Shown: piece after piece, positions 29,206-37,970 of the stretch
How positions within the stretch are numbered: the stretch's first letter is position 1
How the letters are laid out: every line of letters starts with the position of its first letter
Assembly (NCBI RefSeq): GCF_005886875.1
Contig: NZ_PNBY01000010.1
Coordinates: 58,395 to 122,394, forward strand
DNA from: Pseudoalteromonas aurantia
GTDB lineage: Bacteria; Pseudomonadota; Gammaproteobacteria; Enterobacterales; Alteromonadaceae
Reading direction: 5' to 3'
DNA: 64,000 bases
Program-made: the position numbers and the translations under genes
The notes under the pieces: generated by a model
What the model saw: only the letters and a program-made list of their open reading frames with translations
Told to the model about the DNA's origin: nothing
The model's database searches: none

Positions 29206-31632
29206 ATGAGACTTATTTCGCAAGGTTTAAATCAACTCTCACGGTGGGCTAATGCATTATTGGTTAGAACTAAACTGTTACCCGAAAACCCTGTCGAACA
29301 ATTTAAACTCAATCCTGAGTTACCCACATTTTATGTGGCGCGTTTAAATGCCCCTTCAGATATAGCAGCTTTAGATAGCGTATGCCAACAGTTGCAATTA
29401 CCACGTCCAACACACTTACAAACACTTGCTGGAAAAGAGATCCCCCGATTCATCGGCTTACAAAACCCGACGCCACTGTTTGCTAAACAGGCCAAACAAA
29501 GCAATGCCCTTGAGATAGGCAAAGAGATTTTTGCCGCATTACAGCTCGACCCACAGTGCCAAGCACAAATTATTCCAGTCACCATATTGTGGGGCCGTAA
29601 CCCCGGAAAAGAAAAACCGGGTATCGGCACCCTATTCTCTCATTCATTAACGCCCAGCTGGCTGCGCAAACTCTTTGTACTGATTTTCTCTGGTCGCGAC
29701 AACTTGGTACGATTCAGCAAACCCATTGAACTTAATCAATTGATCAATGACAAAGCTGATGTTGAAGAATTGCCACATAAGTTAGTCAGAGTAGCAAGAG
29801 TGCACTTTCGTCGCCAGAAGCTCGCAGCGACTGGACCTAAGCTACCTTCTAGAGAGCAGCTGTTTAACTCTTTACTTGCATCGCCAAGTATTAAAAAAGC
29901 CATTGCTGAAGAAGCAAAAAGTAAGGGACTGACCCATAAAGAAGCTCGCTTAAATGCACAAAACCTATTAGAAGAGATCGCCGCAAATTATTCAGATGCG
30001 ATGGTGAGAGTTGGTGAACGGCTACTAACGTGGCTTTGGAACAAGCTTTATAATGGGATAGAAATTAAATATGCCGACCGCGTTCACAACTTAGTCGACA
30101 AAGGCCACGAAATTATTTATGTACCATGCCACAGAAGCCATATGGATTATTTACTGCTTACCTACGTGATTTATCACCAAGGATTGGTTCCTCCCCATAT
30201 TGCAGCCGGTGTGAATTTAAACTTTTTCCCTGCAGGCGGCATATTTAGACGCTCAGGTGCATTCTTTATTCGACGCTCATTTGCCGGTAACAAACTCTAT
30301 TCTGCCGTATTCAAAGAATATTTAAGCCAACTATTTATTAAAGGGTACTCTGTTAAGTTTTATACCGAAGGGGGACGCAGTCGCACAGGGCGTTTACTCC
30401 CACCTAAAACAGGTATGCTGGCAATGACCATCCAGTCCATGTTGCGTGGTATTGATAGACCCATTTCTATTGTACCTGTGTATATCGGCTACGAGCATGT
30501 CATGGAGATCAACACCTACCTTAAAGAGTTGGCAGGAAGTAACAAAAAGAATGAGTCTGTATTTGCAGTATTTAAAGCAATGAAGAACTTAAAAAATTAT
30601 GGCCGTGGCTATTTAAATTTTGGTGAACCCATTAACGTCAACCAATACCTTAATGAGCATCAAGCAGATTGGCACCAAGCTGTGCACCCGACAGACGTGC
30701 AAAAGCCAACATGGCTGAATAGCAGAGTGGCCGACTTAGCGAACGATATTATGACTAACATCAATAGTGCTGCCGCTTTGAATGCCGTGAATTTACTCGC
30801 CACAATATTACTCAGCAATAGTCAATTTGCATTGAGTAAACAAAAGCTACTTTCACAACTGGAGTTTTACCTTTCTCTACACCGTGATGCTAAATACAAC
30901 GATCAAGTAACGCTGCCAGCAGACAGTACTGAACAACTGCTTGAACATGCGTTACAGCTAAACAAGTTTGATGTTTTACATGATGAATTAGGTGATATTG
31001 TCGCGATAAAAGAGCAAGAGCGTACACTCTTTAATTACTATCGAAATAACATTATTCATTTATTTGCGGTCCCGAGTGTAATTGCACAGCAGTTGGTGAA
31101 CTGTCGCTCCACAACATTGGTTGAGTGCGAAGCACAACTGGCGTGTTTATACCCATTTTTTGCAAAGGAGTGGTTTTTAACGCCACTTCGCTCAGGCTAT
31201 ATAACTGACATACTTAACGCGTTTGCCAGCAACAACCTCATCGAGTTTGATGGTACAACCGCAGTTACACGTACTGACAGTCATGCATTTTCCCAACTCG
31301 AAATGCTAGGTAAAGTCAGTCATTTAACCTTACAGCGCTATGCTATCACGGTGAATTTAATCGATTCGAATCAGGGTATTACACGTGCAAATCTTGAGTC
31401 TGAAAATGATGTTTTGGCACAGCGTTTGGGCACTTTACACGGCATTAAAAGCCCAGAGTTTTTCGACAAGAAGGTATTAGTCTCATTCATTTCAAGTCTT
31501 AAAGCACACGGCTTTATTACTATTTCAGAACAACAATGTATTGAGCCTACTGCGCAATTATCCGATCTTAAAGCTCACTTACATGCATTATTACCCGCAA
31601 GTATCTGGCAATCTATCAGTGATACACTATAA
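29206..31632 (+). CDS. plsB: glycerol-3-phosphate 1-O-acyltransferase
   Basis: This inner-membrane-associated enzyme of about 808 residues makes lysophosphatidic acid from acyl-ACP or acyl-CoA and glycerol 3-phosphate. The catalytic HX4D motif is CHRSHMDYLL, and FFIRRSF, YTEGGRSRTGR and ISIVPVYIGYE give the other acyltransferase blocks. Length matches PlsB. The open frame includes an ATG at 29194, but the ATG at 29206 (MRLISQGLNQL) better fits the family; its ribosome binding site is weak. It is divergent from the S10 operon and single. Confidence 0.95.
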   Translation: MRLISQGLNQLSRWANALLVRTKLLPENPVEQFKLNPELPTFYVARLNAPSDIAALDSVCQQLQLPRPTHLQTLAGKEIPRFIGLQNPTPLFAKQAKQSNALEIGKEIFAALQLDPQCQAQIIPVTILWGRNPGKEKPGIGTLFSHSLTPSWLRKLFVLIFSGRDNLVRFSKPIELNQLINDKADVEELPHKLVRVARVHFRRQKLAATGPKLPSREQLFNSLLASPSIKKAIAEEAKSKGLTHKEARLNAQNLLEEIAANYSDAMVRVGERLLTWLWNKLYNGIEIKYADRVHNLVDKGHEIIYVPCHRSHMDYLLLTYVIYHQGLVPPHIAAGVNLNFFPAGGIFRRSGAFFIRRSFAGNKLYSAVFKEYLSQLFIKGYSVKFYTEGGRSRTGRLLPPKTGMLAMTIQSMLRGIDRPISIVPVYIGYEHVMEINTYLKELAGSNKKNESVFAVFKAMKNLKNYGRGYLNFGEPINVNQYLNEHQADWHQAVHPTDVQKPTWLNSRVADLANDIMTNINSAAALNAVNLLATILLSNSQFALSKQKLLSQLEFYLSLHRDAKYNDQVTLPADSTEQLLEHALQLNKFDVLHDELGDIVAIKEQERTLFNYYRNNIIHLFAVPSVIAQQLVNCRSTTLVECEAQLACLYPFFAKEWFLTPLRSGYITDILNAFASNNLIEFDGTTAVTRTDSHAFSQLEMLGKVSHLTLQRYAITVNLIDSNQGITRANLESENDVLAQRLGTLHGIKSPEFFDKKVLVSFISSLKAHGFITISEQQCIEPTAQLSDLKAHLHALLPASIWQSISDTL

Positions 31633-31746
31633 CGATACCGCAATAAAGTGAGTATATAACCTCAGGTTTGGATAAGGGTTTTGGAATAGAAAGTGTTTTG
31701 AAAGCAAACATACGTACAATCCAATGATGATATTTCGTTCAATATC

Positions 31747-31773
31747 AAGGTGCCTATGTAAAATAGGCGCCTT
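31747..31773. terminator. bidirectional terminator between plsB and tesB
   Basis: AAGGTGCCTA (31747-31756) and TAGGCGCCTT (31764-31773) pair over 10 bp with one G-T or A-C position depending on strand, enclosing 7 bases. It sits between convergent plsB and tesB, 11 bases from the tesB stop. Confidence 0.6.
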
Positions 31774-31784
31774 ACACCGCATGA

Positions 31785-32645
31785 TTAACCACGCTGACGC
31801 ATCACGCCTTCTTGCATCGTCGACGCAATCAACTCCCCATCTCGATTAAAAAACTGACCGCGTACTAAGCCCCTGCCATTACTTGCACTTGGGCTGTCGA
31901 CACTATATAAAATCCAATCATCTAACCTAAACGGGCGATGAAACCACATGGCGTGATCAATCGTTGCAACCTGCATACTGGGATGCATAAACGATAAGCC
32001 ATGGGGCTGTAGTGCCGTTGGTAAAAACTCAAAATCAGACGCATACGCTAACAGGTAGTTATGAATACGGCGATCATCTGGCATCGCACCATTTGCCTTG
32101 AACCAAACATGCCGCTGCGGTGTGGTTTTTTGGGGTTTAAATGGGTTTTGAAAGTCCACAGGGCGCATTTCAAGTGGCATTTCCCGTGTAAATTTACGAC
32201 GCAGTGACTCAGGGATCAAGCTGGCATTTTCTTGATAAAACTCTATCGATGACTTGAGAGTTTCTGGTTCTGGTACTTTGGGCATGTCACTTTGGTGAGA
32301 TAACCCAGCTTCATCACCTTGGAATGACGCCGTCATATAAAAAATAGGTTTGCCATATTGAATTGCACTGACTCTGCGTGTGCTAAAGCTTTTACCATCT
32401 CTGATTGTTTCAACATCATAAACGATTGGTTTTGCAGGGTCGCCCGGACGCAAAAAATAAGAATGTAATGAATTCACATAGCGCGCTTCAGGCAACGTGT
32501 ATTTTGCCGCCGACAATGCCTGCCCCATCACTTGTCCACCAAATACTTGCGGGAAACCCAAATCTTGGCTTTGCCCTCGATAAATGCCCTGTTCGATTTC
32601 TTCTAATTTTAACAATGACAAAAGATTATCTAGTACCTGACTCAT
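31785..32645 (-). CDS. tesB: acyl-CoA thioesterase II
   Basis: This 286-residue double-hotdog thioesterase hydrolyses medium and long acyl-Co[15 protein letters not shown] near the N-terminus and [10 protein letters not shown] are TesB signatures, and [14 protein letters not shown] with [11 protein letters not shown] near the C-terminal half contain the active-site Asp region. It is full length for TesB and lies alone, divergent from the EVE-domain gene. Confidence 0.94.
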   Translation of the reverse strand: MSQVLDNLLSLLKLEEIEQGIYRGQSQDLGFPQVFGGQVMGQALSAAKYTLPEARYVNSLHSYFLRPGDPAKPIVYDVETIRDGKSFSTRRVSAIQYGKPIFYMTASFQGDEAGLSHQSDMPKVPEPETLKSSIEFYQENASLIPESLRRKFTREMPLEMRPVDFQNPFKPQKTTPQRHVWFKANGAMPDDRRIHNYLLAYASDFEFLPTALQPHGLSFMHPSMQVATIDHAMWFHRPFRLDDWILYSVDSPSASNGRGLVRGQFFNRDGELIASTMQEGVMRQRG

Positions 32646-32813
32646 CAGCTTTCCTAATACGTTGATCTACACTTTTAATCATACTATAAATTACAACGAT
32701 CCGAACCCGTATAAAATAAACGAAATACGTTTTTGCATTTATTTTCTTATTGGTTACCATTCACCCTAAAACCTATCAGACTAGCTGATATTGAATTGAC
32801 TAGGATAATTACC

Positions 32814-33266
32814 ATGGCCTATTGGTTATTTAAAACAGAGCCGGATACATTTTCAATTGGTGATTTAAAAGAGGCACCGCAGCAAAGTACGTTTTGGGAA
32901 GGGATAAGAAATTATCAAGCGCGAAACTTTTTACGTGATCAAGTTAAAGTTGGTGACCAAGTATTTATTTACCACTCTAGCTGCAAAACACCGGCGATTG
33001 TCGGGGTTGCCATTGTTACACATGCTGCTGAAGCCGACCCATATCAATTCGATATGAGCAGTGACTATTACGATGCCAAAGCAACATTAAAATCACCAAG
33101 ATGGGTAGGTGTCACCATACAATATCAACGACACCTAAAACCGATTACACTGGCGGCAATTAAAGCCAATAATGACATCACCGAACTCGCGCTCAAAAAA
33201 GCCAACCGCTTGTCTATTATGCCTGTGAGCGAGCGTGAATGGGACTTACTTATTGCGCATGGCTAG
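32814..33266 (+). CDS. EVE domain-containing protein
   Basis: This 150-residue protein is a single EVE domain (PUA-related fold). MAYWLFKTEPDTFSIGDL is the classical start of the thymocyte nuclear protein 1/EVE family, and WEGIRNYQARNFLRD, VFIYHSSCKTPAIVG and SPRWVGVTI follow in order. EVE domains bind modified bases in nucleic acids; the cellular role of the stand-alone bacterial form is not established. The open frame begins at 32733, but the domain starts at ATG 32814 exactly. It converges with a small membrane protein gene, overlapping it by 4 bases. Confidence 0.88.
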   Translation: MAYWLFKTEPDTFSIGDLKEAPQQSTFWEGIRNYQARNFLRDQVKVGDQVFIYHSSCKTPAIVGVAIVTHAAEADPYQFDMSSDYYDAKATLKSPRWVGVTIQYQRHLKPITLAAIKANNDITELALKKANRLSIMPVSEREWDLLIAHG

Positions 33267-33466
33267 CGCATTTTTCGTTTTGGCTTCATACCTTGTTTTG
33301 GAATGATTGAAAAGTACATCAATAACGCTAACCAGGAAAATACCAACGTACCGATAAGCCATGCATTCTTTTCATGCTTATGTGTTCTACGACTCCCTGA
33401 GATCAAGCCAATAGGGAGTAAGTAGGCACTGATAGCGCCGACTAAAAGCATAAGGTCATAGGTCAT
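33263..33466 (-). CDS. small two-helix membrane protein
   Basis: This 67-residue protein has two predicted membrane helices (LMLLVGAISAYLLPIGLI and WLIGTLVFSWLALLMYFSII) separated by a charged loop (SGSRRTHKHEKN) and a basic tail (MKPKRKMR). I do not recognise a family with confidence; it resembles superinfection-immunity-type small proteins in layout. A TTG at 33478 also opens the frame, but ATG 33466 overlaps the stop of the upstream potassium channel gene as ATGA, which suggests translational coupling and a possible link in function. Confidence 0.6.
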   Translation of the reverse strand: MTYDLMLLVGAISAYLLPIGLISGSRRTHKHEKNAWLIGTLVFSWLALLMYFSIIPKQGMKPKRKMR

Positions 33467-34521
33467 ATTGCTTGCCAAAGCACCTCTTTAGCGAGCACAC
33501 GACTTGGGGCGATGTAATGCAGTACATCGCCGGCACAGATCTTATAATCTAACGGCGGGTTCAAATCTAAGTTTTGTGCACTTTTATCGTGAGCGACGCC
33601 AAGCAAAATAGCATTATGATGCGCCTTGAAGTAAGGAAACAACTCTCCAAATTGATAGCTTTTAACACCTTGTGGTAACTGCAAACTAAACTGCGTATCG
33701 CCATGTAAACTAGACAGTAATTCTTCTTGTACGCGACTCGAACCAGGATCTTGCATCGCACGCACTAATATTTCCGCCGACTTTACTGATGAACACTCGA
33801 CATTTTTACAGTGTGAGCGCAACAGTGACACTTTACTTTCATCTTGAAAATGCGCGCTAATATGCGCATCAGCTTTGATCATCGGGCTGAGTTTAAGGGC
33901 GGTGGTAAATGTTTGATCATCATCTTGACCGTCAATGATCACTTTATCGGCATCCACAATAGCAATTCTGGCTAATTGCTCATCTTCCGTAAAACTGGTT
34001 AGCCGCGCAAAGTTCACTTCAGGATAACCCATTAACGGGTGTTCAATAGCATCAGTCACCGCTAGCACAATGCGACGATTATCTCGCTTGGTATCAGCCA
34101 AGATATAATCAATGATTTTTTTTGTTCTTGTGGGGTGCCAACCAAAAATAATAATGTGATTTCGAAAATCAAAATAATCTTTATCGCCAGTCATTGCTCG
34201 TTTTATCCAAAAAGTTGCCATCTGCCCTGCTTTACCCAACAAGACACCAAATAAACCTAAACCAAACGGGACCTGTACTAATGCAACAACCCACCGTCCA
34301 AAGTCGGTTGTGGCACTAAAATCCCCATACCCCACAGTTGAGGTCGTAATAATGTAATAGTAGAAAAACACATTAGCTGGTAACAATGCTTGCTCATTGG
34401 CAAGCATTAATAGCCCCCACACCAATCCCATATGTAGCGCTGTCACCAAACAGAGTAAGCGCCAGCTTGCCCTATCAACATGCGCTCGTAATAAAACCAC
34501 CAAGCGTTTAAAAATAATCAT
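33463..34521 (-). CDS. potassium channel with cytoplasmic RCK-like domain
   Basis: This 352-residue protein has a two-helix pore region with selectivity filter TTSTVGYGDFSATT between hydrophobic segments (LLCLVTALHMGLVWGLLML and VVALVQVPFGLGLFGVLL). A cytoplasmic TrkA-N/RCK-like domain follows from about residue 115. The usual glycine-rich nucleotide loop is degenerate (HIIIFGWHPTRTKKII), so ligand binding may be altered or absent. A C-terminal segment (LLGVAHDKSAQNLDLNPPLD) resembles the RCK C-terminal lobe. The likely role is potassium flux across the inner membrane, gated by a cytosolic signal. Confidence 0.82.
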   Translation of the reverse strand: MIIFKRLVVLLRAHVDRASWRLLCLVTALHMGLVWGLLMLANEQALLPANVFFYYYIITTSTVGYGDFSATTDFGRWVVALVQVPFGLGLFGVLLGKAGQMATFWIKRAMTGDKDYFDFRNHIIIFGWHPTRTKKIIDYILADTKRDNRRIVLAVTDAIEHPLMGYPEVNFARLTSFTEDEQLARIAIVDADKVIIDGQDDDQTFTTALKLSPMIKADAHISAHFQDESKVSLLRSHCKNVECSSVKSAEILVRAMQDPGSSRVQEELLSSLHGDTQFSLQLPQGVKSYQFGELFPYFKAHHNAILLGVAHDKSAQNLDLNPPLDYKICAGDVLHYIAPSRVLAKEVLWQAI

Positions 34522-34709
34522 AATAAAGTGACTAAAACAAATATGCTGCTACATTACTTGATTTGCATAATTTTGAAAACCTCAGCTTGAAATCAATCTT
34601 AATTTTTATAGATGCCATTGAATAATATAAACTTTTTTACAAGCTCGTAATTTGCAATAACTTGGGTATACTAAAACACGAAATGGCACGATGAGAATAG
34701 GTTAATAAA

Positions 34710-35657
34710 ATGGCTGGTGTATTAGCTTCAGTGGATCAACGAACACAGTTAGTCGGTGAGAACCGCCTTGAGCTGTTACTATTTCATTTGCATAGTCGCC
34801 ATTTATTTGCGCTCAATGTGTTTAAAGTAAAAGAAGTCGTCAAACTGCAACATTTAAATATTATGCCTAATGCGCATCCTAAGGTCTGTGGCGTCACCAC
34901 GATACGCAGAGAGTCTATTCCCGTTATAGATTTACGTCGTGCTATTTGTATGCCTGAGTGTGAGAGAGATGCAGATTGTAATTTAGTGATCACCGAATAC
35001 AATCGCTCGGTACAAGCGTTTCTAGTAGGTAGAGTCGATCAAATTGTCAACACCACTTGGTCCGATATCATGCCCACACCAAGCTCGGTAGGTAAAAACC
35101 ATTACCTAACCGCGCTCACAAAAGTTACCCGAGGTGACGTAGAACACATAGTCGAAATTATCGATGTAGAGAAAGTCCTTGCTGAAATAATAGAATATGA
35201 CATAGGTATTTCAGATGATATCTTAGATGAATCAATTCGTGAGGAATTTAAAGGTCGTAAAATTTTACATGCAGACGACTCCCCTACCGCACGCAGGCAA
35301 GTTGCAGACACCCTCGCACAGCTGGGTATTGAGATCATCCCTGCAACCGATGGTCAAGAAGCCTTAAATCTTCTGACCGAATGGGCAGACGAAGGCATTG
35401 ATGTAAATAAAAAATTATTAGCAGTGATCACCGACGCAGAAATGCCCGTCATGGACGGATACCGCCTCACTTATGAAATTCGTAACGATCCGCGTTTAAA
35501 AGATTTATATGTGGTTTTAAACACGTCATTAAGTGGCAGCTTTAACCAAGCGATGGTTGAAAAAGTCGGATGCAATGCGTTTTTATCTAAATTTCAACCA
35601 GACCTACTTGTCCAAGAAGTTCAAAACCGCTTAAAAGCGCTTTTACCATCAGAATAA
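34710..35657 (+). CDS. cheV: chemotaxis protein CheV
   Basis: This 315-residue protein joins an N-terminal CheW-like domain (about residues 15-165) to a C-terminal receiver domain (about 185-310). The CheW part shows LLLFHLHSRHLFALNVFKVK and TTIRRESIPVIDLRRA. The receiver has the acidic pair LHADDSPTARR, the phosphorylated Asp in ITDAEMPVMDG, and Lys in FLSKFQPD. CheV couples chemoreceptors to CheA and its receiver likely tunes adaptation. It lies alone between an ion channel and uvrD, not in a chemotaxis operon. Confidence 0.93.
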   Translation: MAGVLASVDQRTQLVGENRLELLLFHLHSRHLFALNVFKVKEVVKLQHLNIMPNAHPKVCGVTTIRRESIPVIDLRRAICMPECERDADCNLVITEYNRSVQAFLVGRVDQIVNTTWSDIMPTPSSVGKNHYLTALTKVTRGDVEHIVEIIDVEKVLAEIIEYDIGISDDILDESIREEFKGRKILHADDSPTARRQVADTLAQLGIEIIPATDGQEALNLLTEWADEGIDVNKKLLAVITDAEMPVMDGYRLTYEIRNDPRLKDLYVVLNTSLSGSFNQAMVEKVGCNAFLSKFQPDLLVQEVQNRLKALLPSE

Positions 35658-35673
35658 CTGGCTGTTTATACAG
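35658..35673 (+). promoter_or_regulatory. candidate LexA box of uvrD
   Basis: CTGGCTGTTTATACAG fits the CTG-N10-CAG frame of gammaproteobacterial LexA sites, with an AT-leaning spacer. It begins immediately after the cheV stop and about 147 bases before the uvrD start; a possible promoter (TTTGCT, 16 bases, TATAAT at 35713-35718) lies between. uvrD is SOS-regulated in E. coli, which supports the call. The spacer deviates from the ideal TATATATATA. Confidence 0.4.
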
Positions 35674-35804
35674 TGGAAATATATATTTTTTTTGCTACTT
35701 ATCAATAATTTATATAATTACAAACACTGAAATATAGAACAAAACTGGGCATCCGAAGTACACAAAGGTATACTTTGCGTTCATTTTCTCTAACAGGCGT
35801 GATG

Positions 35805-37970
35805 ATGGACGTTTCTGAATTAATCGACGGGTTAAACGATAAACAGCGCGAGGCTGTGGCTGCTCCACTACAAAATATGTTGGTTTTAGCCGGTGCAGGA
35901 TCTGGTAAAACTCGTGTGCTGGTACATCGTATTGCGTGGTTAATGCAAGTCGAACATGCATCACCTTACAGTATTTTTGCGGTCACATTTACCAATAAAG
36001 CAGCCAAAGAAATGCGGTCCCGTGTGGAGGAAACCATTAAATCATCCGTTGGTGGCATGTGGATTGGTACCTTTCACGGTTTATCACACCGTATTTTACG
36101 CGCACATTATAGAGATGCTAACTTACCTGAGTCTTTTCAAATTTTAGATACTGACGACCAAGTTCGTATGATCCGCCGCTTACTCAAAGCAATGAATATT
36201 GATGAGAAAAAATGGCCAGCGAAACAAATAGCTTGGTATATCAGCGCCAAAAAAGACGAAGGTGCACGTCCAAAAGATATTCAAGCCTATGATATCAACG
36301 AACAGCTATTACTCAAGGTTTATACCGCCTACCAAGAAGCGTGTGACCGCGCAGGATTAGTTGATTTCGCAGAAATACTCCTGCGCTGTTACGAGTTACT
36401 GCAGCACAACCCTACTTTACTTCAACATTACCAACAGCGCTTTCGCTATATGCTTGTGGACGAATTCCAAGATACCAACAGTATTCAGTATCAATGGTTA
36501 AAACTATTAGCTGGCACAGAAAATACCATGATGATCGTCGGTGATGATGATCAGAGCATTTACGGTTGGCGAGGCGCTAAGATTGAAAATATAAAACGCT
36601 TTGTCAGTGATTTTGATGCCGAAACCATTCGTCTTGAGCAGAATTATCGCTCAACAGCGACGATACTCAAAGCCTCAAATGCGCTGATAGAAAATAACTC
36701 AGATCGCATGGGTAAGAGCTTATGGACAGAAGGCACTGAAGGAGAACCAATTTCCATTTATGCCGCATTTAATGAACTCGATGAATCGCGCTTTACGGCC
36801 AGTAAAATACGCAGCTGGCTAAACGCTGGCAACTTGTTAGAACACTGTGCGATTTTATATCGGAACAATGCCCAATCTCGAGTACTTGAGGAAGCATTAT
36901 TACAAGAAGGCTTAAAATACCGTATTTACGGGGGGATGCGCTTCTTCGAAAGGCAAGAAATAAAAGATGCACTGGCTTATTTACGACTCATCAGCAACCG
37001 GCAAGATGATGCTGCTTTTGAGCGTGTTATTAATACACCCGCGCGGGGTATTGGCGATAAAACCCTCAGCCATATCCGGGATTGTGCGCGCAATGAATCT
37101 ATGCCGTTGTGGTATGCCGCCAAAGCAGTAATAGAAGAAAAACACTTAGCAGGCAGAGCAGCAACAGCCATTAGCCGATTCATTAAACTCGTTGAGCAGT
37201 TAGACGATAATATTACTGAGCTGGAGCTTGCCGAACAAGCAAAGCTGACAATCGAACAATCAGGCCTCATAGCCATGTATCAAGCTGAAAAGGGCGAAAA
37301 AGGCCGTGCACGCGTCGAAAACTTAGAAGAGCTGATCAGTGCATGTGGCCAATATGACTTGCCGATTGACGAAGATTTTAGCTCTCCATTACAAGGCTTT
37401 TTAGCATATACCTCGCTTGAGTCTGGTGAAGGTCAAGCCGACGAGCATGAAGATGCAGTGCAGATGATGACCTTGCACTCAGCCAAAGGTCTAGAGTTTC
37501 CACTGGTGTTTATGGTTGGTGTCGAAGAAGGCATGTTTCCTTCTCAGCAAAGTCATGAAGAATCAGGTCGATTAGAAGAAGAACGCCGACTGTGTTATGT
37601 CGGCATGACCCGAGCAATGGAAAAGCTGTACATCAGCCATGCTGAAAGTCGCAGGCTCTACGGACAAGAAAAACACCATAGTCCCTCGCGCTTTCTGCGT
37701 GAATTACCCGATGACTGCATAGAAGAAATTCGCATTAAAACGCAGGTATCACGCCCAGCCGCAACAGGCAGGTTTAGCCCTTCGGTTACTCATGCGGTAT
37801 TTGAAGACAGTGGTTATAACCTTGGCCAGCGGGTGTTACACGCAAAATTTGGTGCTGGAACCGTTTTAAATTACGAAGGCAGTGGTGCGCAATCTCGCAT
37901 TCAAGTAAATTTTGATGATGTTGGTAGTAAGTGGTTAGTCACGGCATATGCACGTCTTCAAGCCATGTGA
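35805..37970 (+). CDS. uvrD: DNA helicase II
   Basis: This 721-residue SF1A helicase unwinds DNA in nucleotide excision and mismatch repair. It aligns along its length with UvrD rather than Rep: MDVSELIDGLNDKQREAV at the start, Walker A VLAGAGSGKTRVL, DEFQDTN, VGDDDQSIYGWRGA, TLHSAKGLEFPLVF and YVGMTRAMEKL, with a C-terminal KFGAGTVLNYEGSG tudor-like segment. The start at ATG 35805 gives one residue more than E. coli UvrD. Its 3' end overlaps the tmcA start by 23 bases. Confidence 0.96.
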   Translation: MDVSELIDGLNDKQREAVAAPLQNMLVLAGAGSGKTRVLVHRIAWLMQVEHASPYSIFAVTFTNKAAKEMRSRVEETIKSSVGGMWIGTFHGLSHRILRAHYRDANLPESFQILDTDDQVRMIRRLLKAMNIDEKKWPAKQIAWYISAKKDEGARPKDIQAYDINEQLLLKVYTAYQEACDRAGLVDFAEILLRCYELLQHNPTLLQHYQQRFRYMLVDEFQDTNSIQYQWLKLLAGTENTMMIVGDDDQSIYGWRGAKIENIKRFVSDFDAETIRLEQNYRSTATILKASNALIENNSDRMGKSLWTEGTEGEPISIYAAFNELDESRFTASKIRSWLNAGNLLEHCAILYRNNAQSRVLEEALLQEGLKYRIYGGMRFFERQEIKDALAYLRLISNRQDDAAFERVINTPARGIGDKTLSHIRDCARNESMPLWYAAKAVIEEKHLAGRAATAISRFIKLVEQLDDNITELELAEQAKLTIEQSGLIAMYQAEKGEKGRARVENLEELISACGQYDLPIDEDFSSPLQGFLAYTSLESGEGQADEHEDAVQMMTLHSAKGLEFPLVFMVGVEEGMFPSQQSHEESGRLEEERRLCYVGMTRAMEKLYISHAESRRLYGQEKHHSPSRFLRELPDDCIEEIRIKTQVSRPAATGRFSPSVTHAVFEDSGYNLGQRVLHAKFGAGTVLNYEGSGAQSRIQVNFDDVGSKWLVTAYARLQAM

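Noticed and set aside
35661..35674. CTGTTTATACAG as a LexA palindrome
   Set aside because: Its spacing is CTG-N6-CAG, too short for LexA. The overlapping CTG-N10-CAG frame was kept instead as a tentative site.
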